From Gongronella butleri (lineage: Eukaryota > Mucoromycota > Mucoromycetes > Mucorales > Cunninghamellaceae), in the NCBI GenBank assembly GCA_025201375.1, contig JAIWZP010000049.1:62001-126000 (forward strand): DNA of 64,000 bases, in the 5' to 3' direction. Below the pieces are notes generated by a model, which saw only the letters and a list, made by a program, of their open reading frames with translations, was not told the origin of the DNA and ran no database searches. Each line of letters opens with the position of its first letter. Position 1 is the stretch's first letter. Positions 34,541 through 44,709 of this stretch are shown one piece after another. The translations under genes were made by a program, and so were the position numbers.

Positions 34541-35040
34541 GTATAAAAAGGCGACATGTCTGGTATTGGATGGACTTCATTCTTCATCTTCTTCCACCAC
34601 GCACCGCCACCGCTTCCAAGACCTGTTACGAACAAATCCACAAGTGACCATAATCAAAGTGCTCGTTTATGGCTGCCCTGGTTCTCCTCTTGGTCGCTTC
34701 AAGGCCTCTGCCCCCAGCCGCTTTTAAAGCAAGCGCTGCCCACTCTGGCTGCTGGTCTTCCATGGCAGGTCGCCTATGGACGTAATTCCTCTGGTGTCTT
34801 CCAGATTGCCGACCGCTGCTGCCCTCCTCCTCATTAATCGCTTTTTCCGCGCCGGTTCACCGCCATGCATGCGTACCGGTACGTAGTAAAAGGCTGCTAG
34901 AGCCACAACTCGTCAACGCTCTTCCTCAACGGCAATGCATTGGTTGACCCCAGTGTCTGCGTTTGCTTGGCCCAGCATCATCGCGCCTGTCATTGCCAGG
35001 ACCAACAAGCTGTTGTTCCACCTTGCACCACAGATGATGA
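34541..35040 (+). pseudogene. Possible decayed small secreted-protein gene, cut off by a foldback element
   Basis: A TATA-like GGTATAAAAAGG (about 34540-34551) is followed by a C-rich, gene-like stretch. One frame from 34670 starts with a signal-peptide-like MAALVLLLVASRPL but stops after ~38 codons. A second frame through 34770-34837 (QVAYGRNSSGVFQIADRCC) and a third around 34950-35035 (VDPSVCVCLAQHH, ACHCQDQQAVVPPC) are cysteine-rich and coding-like, but no intron positions joining them could be found. The coding-like sequence stops exactly where the truncated foldback element begins. It could be a broken gene or several chance frames; I could not reconstruct a product. Confidence 0.3.
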
Positions 35041-35862
35041 ATTGAAATACACTAAAAAAGGAGAACCTGACGCGTCACGCGACGCGACGCGTACCCAAGC
35101 ATGTACAATGGCCTGTGGAGACGAATTGACATTATGAATGAATATCTCCAAATTCTTTTGAGACAATCATGGATATGTCTAATTATTTTTGTCAATTCAT
35201 TTTTGGGCACACGCGTCATGCCAGAGCGCAGCGTGTCAATTGGTCAAATTGCCCCTATGACGCGCTAGGCAGCAAAAAACTATGGAAAAATGATTTTATC
35301 TCTAGCAAACAATTTTAATCTCTTTGTTGACTTGAAAATATGATAATTATTTAATTTGAAAGCATAAAAGTAGATGCTATTGACTGCCTGTGATTATATC
35401 AACCAGTTAGGGCATCACGGTCACATTAAGGAAATCGCGACATATGACGCGTCAGACGCGCCACAGTGACAATTTGACCAATTGACACGCTGCGCTCTGG
35501 CATGACGCGTGTGCCCAAAAATGAATTGACAAAAATAATTAGACATATCCATGATTGTCTCAAAAGAATTTGGAGATATTCATTCATAATGTCAATTCGT
35601 CTCCACAGGCCATTGTACACGCTTGGGTACGCGTCGCGTGACGCGTCAGGTTCTCCTTTTTTAGTGTATTTCAAAACCCGCTCACTTCATCCATGTCATA
35701 ATTTTATAATCTTTTTTATACATCCAAACCATTGTTTCTACAAAGTTTCCTGTCATTGGAGTCATTGTTGATCAATACAGAGGAGATTAAAGTGATAAAT
35801 TTTGCAGCTGGCACTGCAGAAAAATTGACTTTGCGACATTTTTTTTTTTGTAGGGTATGGTA
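35041..35862. mobile_element. Foldback/MITE-like element 3, left end truncated
   Basis: Arms about 35041-35262 and 35457-35845 are inverse copies (shared outer block CCTGACGCGTCACGCGACGC and TCCACAGGCCATTGTA). The right arm continues ~165 bp further to a decayed end with a T run and GGTATGGTACAGTA, whereas the matching left part is missing. The loop shares TTATTTAATTTGAAAGC and TTATATCAACCAGTTAG with element 2. Non-coding and non-autonomous; older than elements 1 and 2 judged by its degraded terminus. Confidence 0.8.
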
Positions 35863-35983
35863 CAGTAGGTACAGTACAGTACTGGAAGGTGGAAGCACAA
35901 CATATCACAAGGAGTAGTATATTTTATACTGTAATTTTATCCAATACACAAGTACAGTATCAAATCTACATACATAATATTAT

Positions 35984-36169
35984 TCATTCATCATATATCA
36001 AATCAATGCTGATGAGATCCATCTTTAAGTTGATAAAATCGTCCACACTTAGCGTATAAACTTTCTTATTCTCAGCCAAGTTGATGTATTTTTCTACTAT
36101 TTCTTGTTTGTCAAGACTATCTATCTTGATTATTTCACCTTTATCATTTCCAACGAGGAATTCTTTCAT
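35984..36169 (-). CDS. Small AT-rich open reading frame, 61 aa, unknown
   Basis: ATG to TGA, reading MKEFLVGNDKGEIIKIDSLD... with regular charged and hydrophobic spacing (VEKYINLAENKKVYTLSVDD, ending LIYDE). Codon use is A/T-rich (AAA, GAA, ATA, GAT), unlike the C/G-ending genes around it. No splice sites are needed. It lies just beyond the right end of foldback element 3. No family is recognised. It may be a transferred or element-borne fragment, a small native gene, or chance; the amino-acid pattern is more protein-like than the usual intergenic frames here. Confidence 0.35.
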   Translation of the reverse strand: MKEFLVGNDKGEIIKIDSLDKQEIVEKYINLAENKKVYTLSVDDFINLKMDLISIDLIYDE

Positions 36170-36828
36170 TTGCAAGTAGGGGCCCAGGGGGGTAAAAAAA
36201 AATAACAAAAATAAAACCGGGATTTGTGATAAAAACGGGCTGGACCTTTATTTCAGCTATTGCGATGCAAGGCTTTTATACTTTTCTACAAGACTACGTA
36301 TGCCATTTTTGCAATTTTGTTTTTGCGCGCACTTGATCCTTTTCTTTTTCGCTCCGTGTTGTTCCGTTATCTTGTGCTCATGAGCGTTTGTTGTGTAACG
36401 TGTATAAACTCTACGTATCTTAAACAGCTCACGCGTCAATTGCTCGTAACACGACTGACGCGCCTCCTATTACAGTATGATATTTTGCCTTTTGCGCGTC
36501 TTTTCGTTTTCTGTCCGATTGCCTCTTTTGAATTCGGCTACGTAACGCATTGGGGCACACTGCGCCTCGCATTGCGTATGACAAGTGCCGCAGCCAACTT
36601 TCCAAACCTGCCTTTGGTCTTTCAACGTTCATCTTTTTTTTCTTACTTTATTTACTGTAATTTTTCCTTTGCGCGCCTGCGTCCATTGTAATTGACACGC
36701 GGTCGCACATATATCTCTTTCCATTCATTGATCTCACGGGGCTGCTTGACAAACAGGTCACTGAGGGTGGTTATTCCCCTTCCCTGTTTTTTTTTATTCA
36801 TCGCGCCTTTTGTCCCTGCCTGGGCCAA

Positions 36829-37232
36829 TGATTCGCGATGCCTTTTTGAATGCACGTGTACCAGGTCGTAAGTGCCTGGGGGGGGGGACGCGGCTCCAGA
36901 TGGCTGGCACCCACATTGTTCCTGTTTTATTCTTTTTTTTTATGATAAACAGTCGCTTCGTTAACAAGGCTATTTGCGCCGCAGTCAGCGTACCAATGTG
37001 TGGTAACCAGTGCTTGACACCACGAAAAGTGTATCCTATATCGAGTGGCGAGGCTCTCAGGGGCGCGAATTATGAAGCTATGGCGGAATTGACGCAAAAA
37101 ATGCTCGTTGAAATGATTACGCATATTGGCCAAGAACGCGGCATTCGAGAACAGGGATTGCAAGTGGTGGGGTGTGTGGGGCGCTGTGCGCGCGAGGGCC
37201 GTGCACCTAGCAATTGGAACGTGAGAATTTAA
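36829..37232 (+). other. Possible gene or gene fragment with one intron
   Basis: A frame beginning at the ATG near 36829 (MIRDAFLNARVPGR) runs to a GTAAGT donor (about 36868). After an AG near 36951 an open stretch follows (CLTPRKVYPISSGEALRGANYEAMAELTQKMLVEM...) to TAA at 37230-37232. The second part looks protein-like, but the two parts do not join convincingly and no family is recognised. Opposite-strand frames at 36652-36855 are also open. Treated as unproven; the remaining 36170-36828 shows nothing supported. Confidence 0.25.
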
Positions 37233-37325
37233 TTTTTTTTTTTTTTTTTCGGACTGCACGTTTTTTTATTGCTTTGCAAGTAAAAAAAGAGTAGGGGGGA
37301 ATTGGCAAGAAAATAAAAAAAAAGT

Positions 37326-40300
37326 CTAAATGACACGCTGGTTGCCAGCGGCGACATAAGGCGATGAGAACTTGTGGCGCCAGCTGGAGGACACAGCGTT
37401 TGTCTTTTCCATGGCAAGGCTGTCGTCAACGACGGGATCCTTCATTTTGATGGACAGCATAGCCTCGGTGGGGGACTCGCCGGCCATGAGGGAGCGGTAT
37501 TTTGCGCTGGAGCGAATGCGCGGCTGGGTCAGGCACTGCTGGTACATGAGTGGCGAGTTTGGCAAGGTGTCGATAAAGTGGAGCAGGGTGTTTGGCGGTG
37601 GCGGCTGGATGGGCGAGTCGGGGATGATGGGCGTAGACACGTTGGAGCCGACGGTGCGCGACGGTGGTGTGGACAAGGGCGGCGATGGCGATGTGGTGGG
37701 CGAGCTGGGCATGTACAGAGACGCGGCGACGGCCTCCTGGCTGGGGAAATAGCTGCCATTGGTGGTGGTGGTGTCGTCTGCGGCAAGCTCGTCGTCGTCT
37801 GCCACGCGTGGATCAACCATGGTGGCAGACGAAAGCGTGGCAATGGCGTCTTGCGACAAGGACATGCTACTGCTACTTGTCGTGTTGGTATCGAGCTCCA
37901 TGGCCTCGCTCCTCAGAATCGACGATGGGGGCAAATTGGCGGGGTCGTACTGCTGCTCATTGTCGTTTTCTTTGTTTGCAGGGACCGCGCCATTTTGCTG
38001 CAGCAGCTCCATCAGGCTAACGGTCAAGTCATCCGGCAATCCGCGGTATTGCACACTGCTAAAGGCAAGGACGCGCACGATGCGCTGCAACATGGCGTCC
38101 GCATGCAGCCGCTTGCGAGCCATGGCCTTGTTGTGGTCGATGGCATGGCGACAAAAGACGGTGGATGCCTGGTAAATGCAGCTGACGAATTGCTGGCACA
38201 CGCACCAGCCGAATTGCTGCGTGATCGACTCGGCAAGCACGACAATGCGATTCGCCGCGTCCAAACAGATGGCCTCGGATCGTGAGTTGCATTGACGATG
38301 CCACAATTTGCGCTCGGATGGCTGCCAGCAAGGCGATGGCTTGGAAACCGGCGACGAAGGCGTCGACGGCGACGAGCCCATGGATGGCATGGCTGGCGTC
38401 GACGGCGTGAACGACCCCGCGCTCGAAATGTCGGGCGAGCATCGGCGCGACGTGGCACTGTTGTAAAAGGTCTTGTGAAGCAAAATCCATTGCATCTGGT
38501 ATTGCAGCATCAGCAGCAGCGCCGATTGCATGCGCAGATCGCCAGCATTCATCGGCGTGTGCGGGTACTCGCCGTGCGACGGCTTTTGGTGGAAGCGTGT
38601 CGGTGGCGACTTGGCCTCGGCGTGCACGCGATAGTGGTCAGGCAGCCGGTTGTACCATTGTGCAAGCTCAATCTCCAGCGCTTGAATCCGCTTGGCCCAT
38701 CGGTAAGGCAAATCATCCTTGATCATGTCTGCAATGAGAAACGAAAAAAACAAAACAAAAAGAAACAATTAGGACGGGGGCACGCGTAAAATGAATAAAA
38801 AAAAGAAGAAAAAAAAACGGGCAACGTACGTGGCAATGGGTGCAATTGTCGCTGATACTCATTGATCAAATCCAAGGTCTGTTTGCCAATTTTTGCAAGG
38901 GCCATGAGATGCGCAAAAAAGGCTTCCTTTTCGAGGATCTTGTCGTCATAGGCAGTGAGTTTGGACTGTTGCAAGGTGTTGTTGAGCTCGATGATCTCGT
39001 AAAAGTCAATGTCGCACTCATTGTCGTTGACTTGGGTGGGTTCGCCCGAGTACAATGAGCTCTGGATGTCGTTGTAGTACAAGACGGTGAAGAATTTCAA
39101 GTACTTTTTGCGCAAGACGAGATTGTCGGAAGGAAGCGAGGCGCGGCGGTGCATGCCCATTTCGAGCATCATGCGGATGGCGAGGCCAATGTAGATGCGC
39201 GATTGCGAATGCTGCTTGCACAGGATACAGAACATGGACAGATTCATCAGCGTCTCGAGTGTGGCACAGTGGGGGGTATCAAAGTAGTCCATGAGATTCT
39301 CGCGCGCGCGGTCGTAATAGTAAAACGCAATATCGGATGCATTGGCGCAGATGTCCTTGTGATGGCGCGTGCCGTGCATAAAGACAATGGCAAGCCCAGA
39401 GTCGATGCATAGCTGGTTGCGCTGGGGCTCGTCGCATCGGTCCCAAAAGGTCATCCAATCCGATGAGAATTTAGGATGCAGACAATCCCAGTACAAATGG
39501 CAAATGTAGTGCATCACATTGGGCGACACGTCCTTGGTCAGGCAGCTGAGATTCATGTCGTGGTGCTTGTAATTGTCGAGGCAGATGCGTGGCCGGCGGC
39601 GAATGGCCTCGCGCCAATATTCTAGCCCACTCCATGCCGCTGCCATGGAAATGCTCGTCACAGGCGACAACAATGGCGCACCCGCATGTTGATCGTGGTC
39701 GTCGTCGTCATCATCGTCGTCGTCATCATCGTCGTCGTCCTCTTCATAGTCATCCTCATCGTCGTCAAAAAAGTCCATTTCGTCGTCATCCATTGGATTT
39801 TCGTCGTTTTCCAAACCATTCGTGCCATGGAGATTGGCACGATGGCGAAACCGCCGGCGACCACGGCGTCGCTGGGCTTGCGCGGCGCGTTGCACAGCAA
39901 CTGGGGTCTCGTCCTCATTGTTGGTCAAAAGGCGGATCTGCTGCACAGCTTCCACAAGCTCATCCACCGATTTGATGTTGGTTTCGAGTCGCATGGAATT
40001 GTTGGGTTGGAACGACATGGACCATTTCATGGGACAATGGCTATCGCTTGCGCCTGCAGCTGCTGGGGCAGACGAGGCGGCCGCCATGCCATGGGTATTG
40101 TGCAAAACAGAGGGCGACGACTGCGATGGCATTGGCACAGGCATTGGCTGTGATGGCGTGGTCGTTGTTGACGTTGTTGTTGATGTGCCCGTGAACGATG
40201 AAGGATTGGCGTGATGATGAAGATGATGAAGATGGTGCTGAGGCGGCAAAGAAGACGATGGCGACTGCTGCTGCTGTTGCTGACGATGATTGTGTTGCTG

Positions 40301-40549
40301 CAGTGACCGGCGCTTGCTGAATTGATCCGATGCCTTTGTCAATTCGCCCGTCATGCGATTTAAAATCGGTGTCGTCTTTTCAATCCACGCCTCGATTTCG
40401 TAAAAGGTGATTTGCAGGGCCTCAAGTTCATGCTGTTGGTTCTTGAGCTCTTGCGTCGCCTGCTTTTCCTCTTCACTCATAGGGCGAGCCTTGCGCTTGC
40501 TGACAGAGGGTTTTCGCACCCCTCCACCACGTTGTCTAGTTGCACCCAT
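37326..40549 (-). CDS. Fungal transcription factor-like protein with MHR domain but no visible Zn2Cys6 cluster, 2 exons
   Basis: Minus-strand exons 40549-38830 and 38728-37326 join to 1040 aa. The N-terminus is basic (MGATRQRGGGVRKPSVSKRKARP), then a coiled coil (about 25-75), a Q/H/S/T/P-rich linker, RRRGRRRFRHR, and an acidic stretch with about 15 consecutive Asp (around residues 270-285). Residues ~330-590 resemble the fungal-specific transcription factor domain (PF04082): MHYICHLYWDCLHPKF, the FYYYDRARENL segment and IYIGLAIRMMLEMGMHRR. The C-terminal part is serine/proline-rich. The usual N-terminal Cx2Cx6C zinc cluster is absent, and a stop codon (TAA) lies directly before the ATG, so it is not simply a missed start. 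It could bind DNA by another region or act as a cofactor. Confidence 0.8.
39694..39745. repeat. GTC/ATC trinucleotide run encoding polyaspartate
   Basis: Repeated TCGTCGTCATCATCG-type triplets on the plus strand encode an uninterrupted run of about 15 Asp on the minus strand in the transcription factor-like gene. Confidence 0.75.
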
Positions 40550-42920
40550 TTACTTTTTAATATCGAAAAGACATAAAATAAACGAAAGAAAAAAAAGGTG
40601 TCGATAAAAAAACGAAAAAGTAAAAAAAAAAAAGAGAGAGGGGTGGTGAAAAAAAAAAAAAGAAAGGAAAGGAAAAAGAGAAAAAAGAAACGACCCAGCT
40701 CTCTGTTTTTTTGCGCCCAATTCGCTTTTTTTTCTCATTTGATTTATTGACGCGGCGACGACAATTGGGCCCAACCCACCTTGTGCCCACTATTTTTGGG
40801 AGCGGGGGTGAGCGGGCTCTGATTGGTGTGCCTTGCTTTGGCTCCCTCGCTCCGTATGACTCACGTGTACCATACTTGGTGAAAAAGACCCTTTCTGCCG
40901 CCAATGGGGGGAGGATATCCATTGCCATGGATAGTCTTTTTTCCTTCCTCATGCCCTCACAAAAGAAGAAACATATAAAAAAAAAGTTTTGCAAAAAATG
41001 CATGTCATCCGGAATGGTATGTGGCAATTGAGGGGAGGGGTGTGTGCGTGGGGACAAACAACAGATTGCTGCGGCTTGCTCATCTCAAAACCCACCCAAT
41101 AACAACAAATTTGGCAATTTCTGGTTGAAATGGGCACGCTCTTTTGCTCCCCGCTTCTTCTCCCCCCTCTCACCCCTCTCGTCTTTCTCACCGTGTAAAC
41201 AATTGTCCACCCACCCTGCCTTTCCGGGCTATTCCCCGGCTTTCCCGACAAAATAGCGCTCGACCCAGAAGCATTCCGTCTCTGCGTCTGGCAAGCCAGC
41301 ACGCGCGTCGCGCCATTTGGAAAAAAAAGACTAAGAGCGTGGCTCTCTTTCTTCCCCCTTTTTCAAAGAAATAAAAAAACACGGGCTGGTCCATCCCACT
41401 CTTTTTTACCCTTGACATCACCCATCTCGGATTGTTTGCTTACAAATCAAATAATTGGTCTCGCTCCAAACTGCGTCGTGGCCCTGACTCCTGATTTCTC
41501 TTTTGCTTTCCTGCCCCCACTTGCCTTTTTGCATTTCCGACCCACGCTGTATGGTCACACAAAAACCTTGTATTTTTATTGTTCACTCTCCCTTCGCGCT
41601 TGCAAAAAAAAAACATAAAAAGTGGCTCTTGAGATGAGACGTGACACCAATGCCATCCATTGGTGCAAGAAAAACAAAAAAAAAGTCAAACGAGCCCAAA
41701 CGAGTGAGACCTGAGCTGCAAAGATAGAAAATCGTCGCCAGACCAAATCGAGGCGCGCCTCGCGCGTGCTTGTGTCGGCGCCACGCATGCCGTGCGATCC
41801 AGATGGGCCAGAAAAAAGGGCCGCGCGCAACTTCCTTGCGCCTCAACTCGTTCGTCATGGCGCCTTCATGGACCTTCACGGCCTTCATGGCCCCAAGCTG
41901 ATCCCCCAATTGATCCGAGGAACGCGCTTGAAAGATCACCATTCCACTTGTTTTGATTCGCGACAATCGACGAAAAGGAAATATCGAAAAAAAAAGGGGA
42001 GCGACACATTTGCTTCCATGCATGGGAGGTGATCAGGTGAGTCACGGCGACTTTTTTTTTTTGTTTTGTTTTCCCATTGTGCTGACGTCGATCTTGCTTG
42101 GAAAATCCCACTTGACGTGATCGACGCACCCCTCTCGTTGGGCGCCGGGCAATTGGGGCGCCCTGGGGTCCTTGACGGCATGATATCATGGTCATGCATT
42201 GGCCACTGCCACGCGACGTGAGAAAGAATTTTAGGTTGGCCTGTGCTACTTTTTTTTCATATTCATATAAAAGACAAAGATGAAAGAAAAAAAAATAGAG
42301 GCGCGTCGCGGGTCCATGGATTGTCTATTGTTTGGCCCAACAAGCAAATGTTGCACGCCATTCCCCAGAAACACCTTTGTGTTGCCTAATTTGTCGTCAT
42401 GACTCCCACTGGTGGGGCTCGCTTTACAACGGATACCAGGCATTTGGACAGTCTTTCCGCTGGCAAAGGGCACCAAGACCGATCAATGTGGGATGGATGG
42501 CTCTCAAGTTCACTTGAATGCGATTCCGTGAACATGGAATGTCGTTGGGTGCCATTGGAGGCTCTTGGATGTCATGGGGGATGTTTTTGGGTGCGTCAGT
42601 GATGTGTTGACTGACAATGGAGGGGAAAAGAGGGGCAAAAAAACCGCTGGGCTTGAAAATCTTCATCATGGCCCATCGAGAAAAATCTGTTTGGGTCCCG
42701 AGGAGGCTCTATTTTTTTTTTCTTTCTCTTTTTTACTTGCACTCGTCTCTCTGCGTCTCTCAGCTAACGTCTGCCCTTGTCTCGCCTCAACTCTTCTTTT
42801 TTTCTTCTTTTTCTTCTTCTTCTACTTTGGTTTTACGTTCCTTTCGTTCCACCTCTCGTTTTTTTTTTACTTGTTGTTGCACGTTTTCGCCACTATTTTG
42901 TCTTTTTCGTTTTTCGCTGC
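40550..42920. promoter_or_regulatory. Divergent intergenic region between TF-like and GSK3 genes
   Basis: Holds the promoters of two divergent genes. A/G-rich tracts at 40560-40690 lie upstream of the TF gene; a T/C-rich tract at 42710-42910 lies upstream of GSK3. The middle is unremarkable and no open frame has gene-like features. At ~2.4 kb it is long for this genome. Confidence 0.5.
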
Positions 42921-44674
42921 ATGACCCACAACGATCCCGCTACGTCTTTTGATTTCATCCACCAGCAAACGGCCTCTGAGAGTTTCAAATTACAAGGTAG
43001 GCGATAAAAAAGACAGGTGTTTCCACGAATTGGCTGCTCACCGCATACAAATGTCTTTTTTTTTTTTTTTTTAGGTGATATGGACTTGTCTCGCGTTGTG
43101 TCGGTGCCTGCCAAAGACGGCCGCACCGGCCAGGATATCCAGTTGCAATATAGCCACCAAAAAGTCATTGGCAATGGCTCCTTTGGCGTCGTGTATCAGG
43201 CAAAGGTCGTCACCACGGGTGAATCGGTCGCCATCAAGAAAGTCTTGCAGGACAAGCGCTTCAAAGTAATTGATAAAAAGGGGACGAGGGTGTTCGGCCC
43301 ACTCGGGCGACAATTGGGACACATCTCGAGCTGACCCCTTGTCTCTGTTTCTTAGAATCGAGAATTGCAAATTATGAAAATGATGAATCATCGCAACGTG
43401 TGCGGCTTACGCGCCTATTTTTACTCGCGAAACGAGGATCCCAAGGTAAAAAAAAAAGGACAAAAGATGCATTGATGCCGTGGCGCTTCGCGCGGTTAGC
43501 CAAAATTTGCACATTTTTTTTTTTTCGTGAGTTCTCATCTCCAATTCGTTGGTTTATATAGCAAGACGACATTTATCTCAACCTCGTGCTCGAGTACGTG
43601 CCCGAGACCGTGTATCGAGTTAGCCGCCATTATACCAAAATCAAGCAGCCGATCCCCGTGCTCCTCGTCAAGCTGTACATGTACCAGCTCTTCCGTGCCT
43701 TGGCCTACACACACGCCCTAGGCATCTGCCACCGCGATATCAAGCCACAGAATCTGCTGCTCAACCCATTGACCGGCGTCCTCAAGCTCTGCGACTTTGG
43801 GAGGTAAGGGCCCAAAAACAAACAAAAAAAATGAAAAAAGGGAAAAAAATTGGCGAATTGACACCCATTGTTCCTCTTTTTTTTGTTGTTGGCAGTGCCA
43901 AGGTGTTGACCGAGGGCGAGCAGAACGTGTCGTACATTTGCTCGCGCTACTATCGTGCGCCCGAGCTGATTTTTGGCGCGACGCTGTATACGACCAAGAT
44001 TGACGTGTGGTCGGTGGGCTGCGTGATGGGCGAATTGCTCTTGGGCCAGCCCCTCTTTCCTGGTGAAAGCAGCATCGACCAGCTCGTCGAGATCATCAAG
44101 GTCCTGGGCACACCCACCGCAGAGAACATTGCCATGATGAACCCCCAATACACGGATCACAAATTCCCCATGATCAAGCCTCATCCTTTCTCCAAGGTAA
44201 ATGACAGAGGGCAGAGAGAGAGAGAAAGAGACAAGCAAGGCATGCTCACGGACGTCCAATTCGCCTTCGCTGTAGGTCTTCCGTCAGCGCACACCGCCCG
44301 AGGCCATCGACCTCATCTCACATGTGCTGCAATATAACCCGCAGTCCCGGCCATCCGCAAGCGACGCCATGGTCCACCCCTTCTTTGACGAGCTGCGCAA
44401 CCCAGATACAAAGATGGCAAATGGAAAGGACCTGCCCGTCCTCTTTGATTTCACAAAAGAAGGTAAAACAGAGAGAATTTTGCCGCAGCGGCCGGCCACG
44501 ATTCAAATGCGCTAAACCTGCTTTTTTCTTGAATTAGAGCTGTCCATCCGTCCCGACCTGATCCACAAGCTGGTGCCGCCACATTGTGCCCCTGAATTGG
44601 CGGCACGCGGCATTGATTTGGATTGTTTCGAGCCGATCCCCGTAGAGAAACTGCTTGCCACGTCCGCCCAATAG
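42921..44674 (+). CDS. GSK3: Glycogen synthase kinase 3 / shaggy-type protein kinase, 7 exons
   Basis: Exons 42921-42996, 43075-43265, 43356-43445, 43562-43803, 43896-44196, 44276-44462 and 44538-44674 join to 407 aa. Kinase landmarks: glycine loop GNGSFGVVY (about 58-66), VAIKKV with the ATP-binding lysine (~80), catalytic HRDIKPQN (Asp ~178), DFGSAK (197-202) and the activation-loop [12 protein letters not shown] with the GSK3 regulatory tyrosine (~213), then [21 protein letters not shown] and the HPFFDELR end of the kinase fold. The [18 protein letters not shown] stretch is typical of GSK3 and not of other CMGC kinases. It is a Ser/Thr kinase that usually acts on primed substrates in stress, cell-cycle and developmental signalling. 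The short N- and C-terminal extensions are fungal-like. An AATAAA lies 30 bp after the stop. Confidence 0.97.
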
Positions 44675-44703
44675 ATTTTTCTTTTTTTACCCTGTGCAAA
44701 CTC

Positions 44704-44709
44704 AATAAA
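44704..44709 (+). promoter_or_regulatory. Polyadenylation signal AATAAA (GSK3)
   Basis: Exact hexamer 30 bp after the stop codon. Confidence 0.65.

Noticed and set aside
36260..36691. 143-codon hydrophobic plus-strand frame, with basic minus-strand frames opposite (36257-36439, 36429-36632, 36652-36855)
   Set aside because: Both strands are open and neither has a motif or consistent splice structure; insufficient to call.
37374..38285. 303-codon plus-strand open frame (and 48128-48934 on plus)
   Set aside because: Antisense shadows of the transcription factor-like and glycosyltransferase exons; no motif, and the sense frames are family members.
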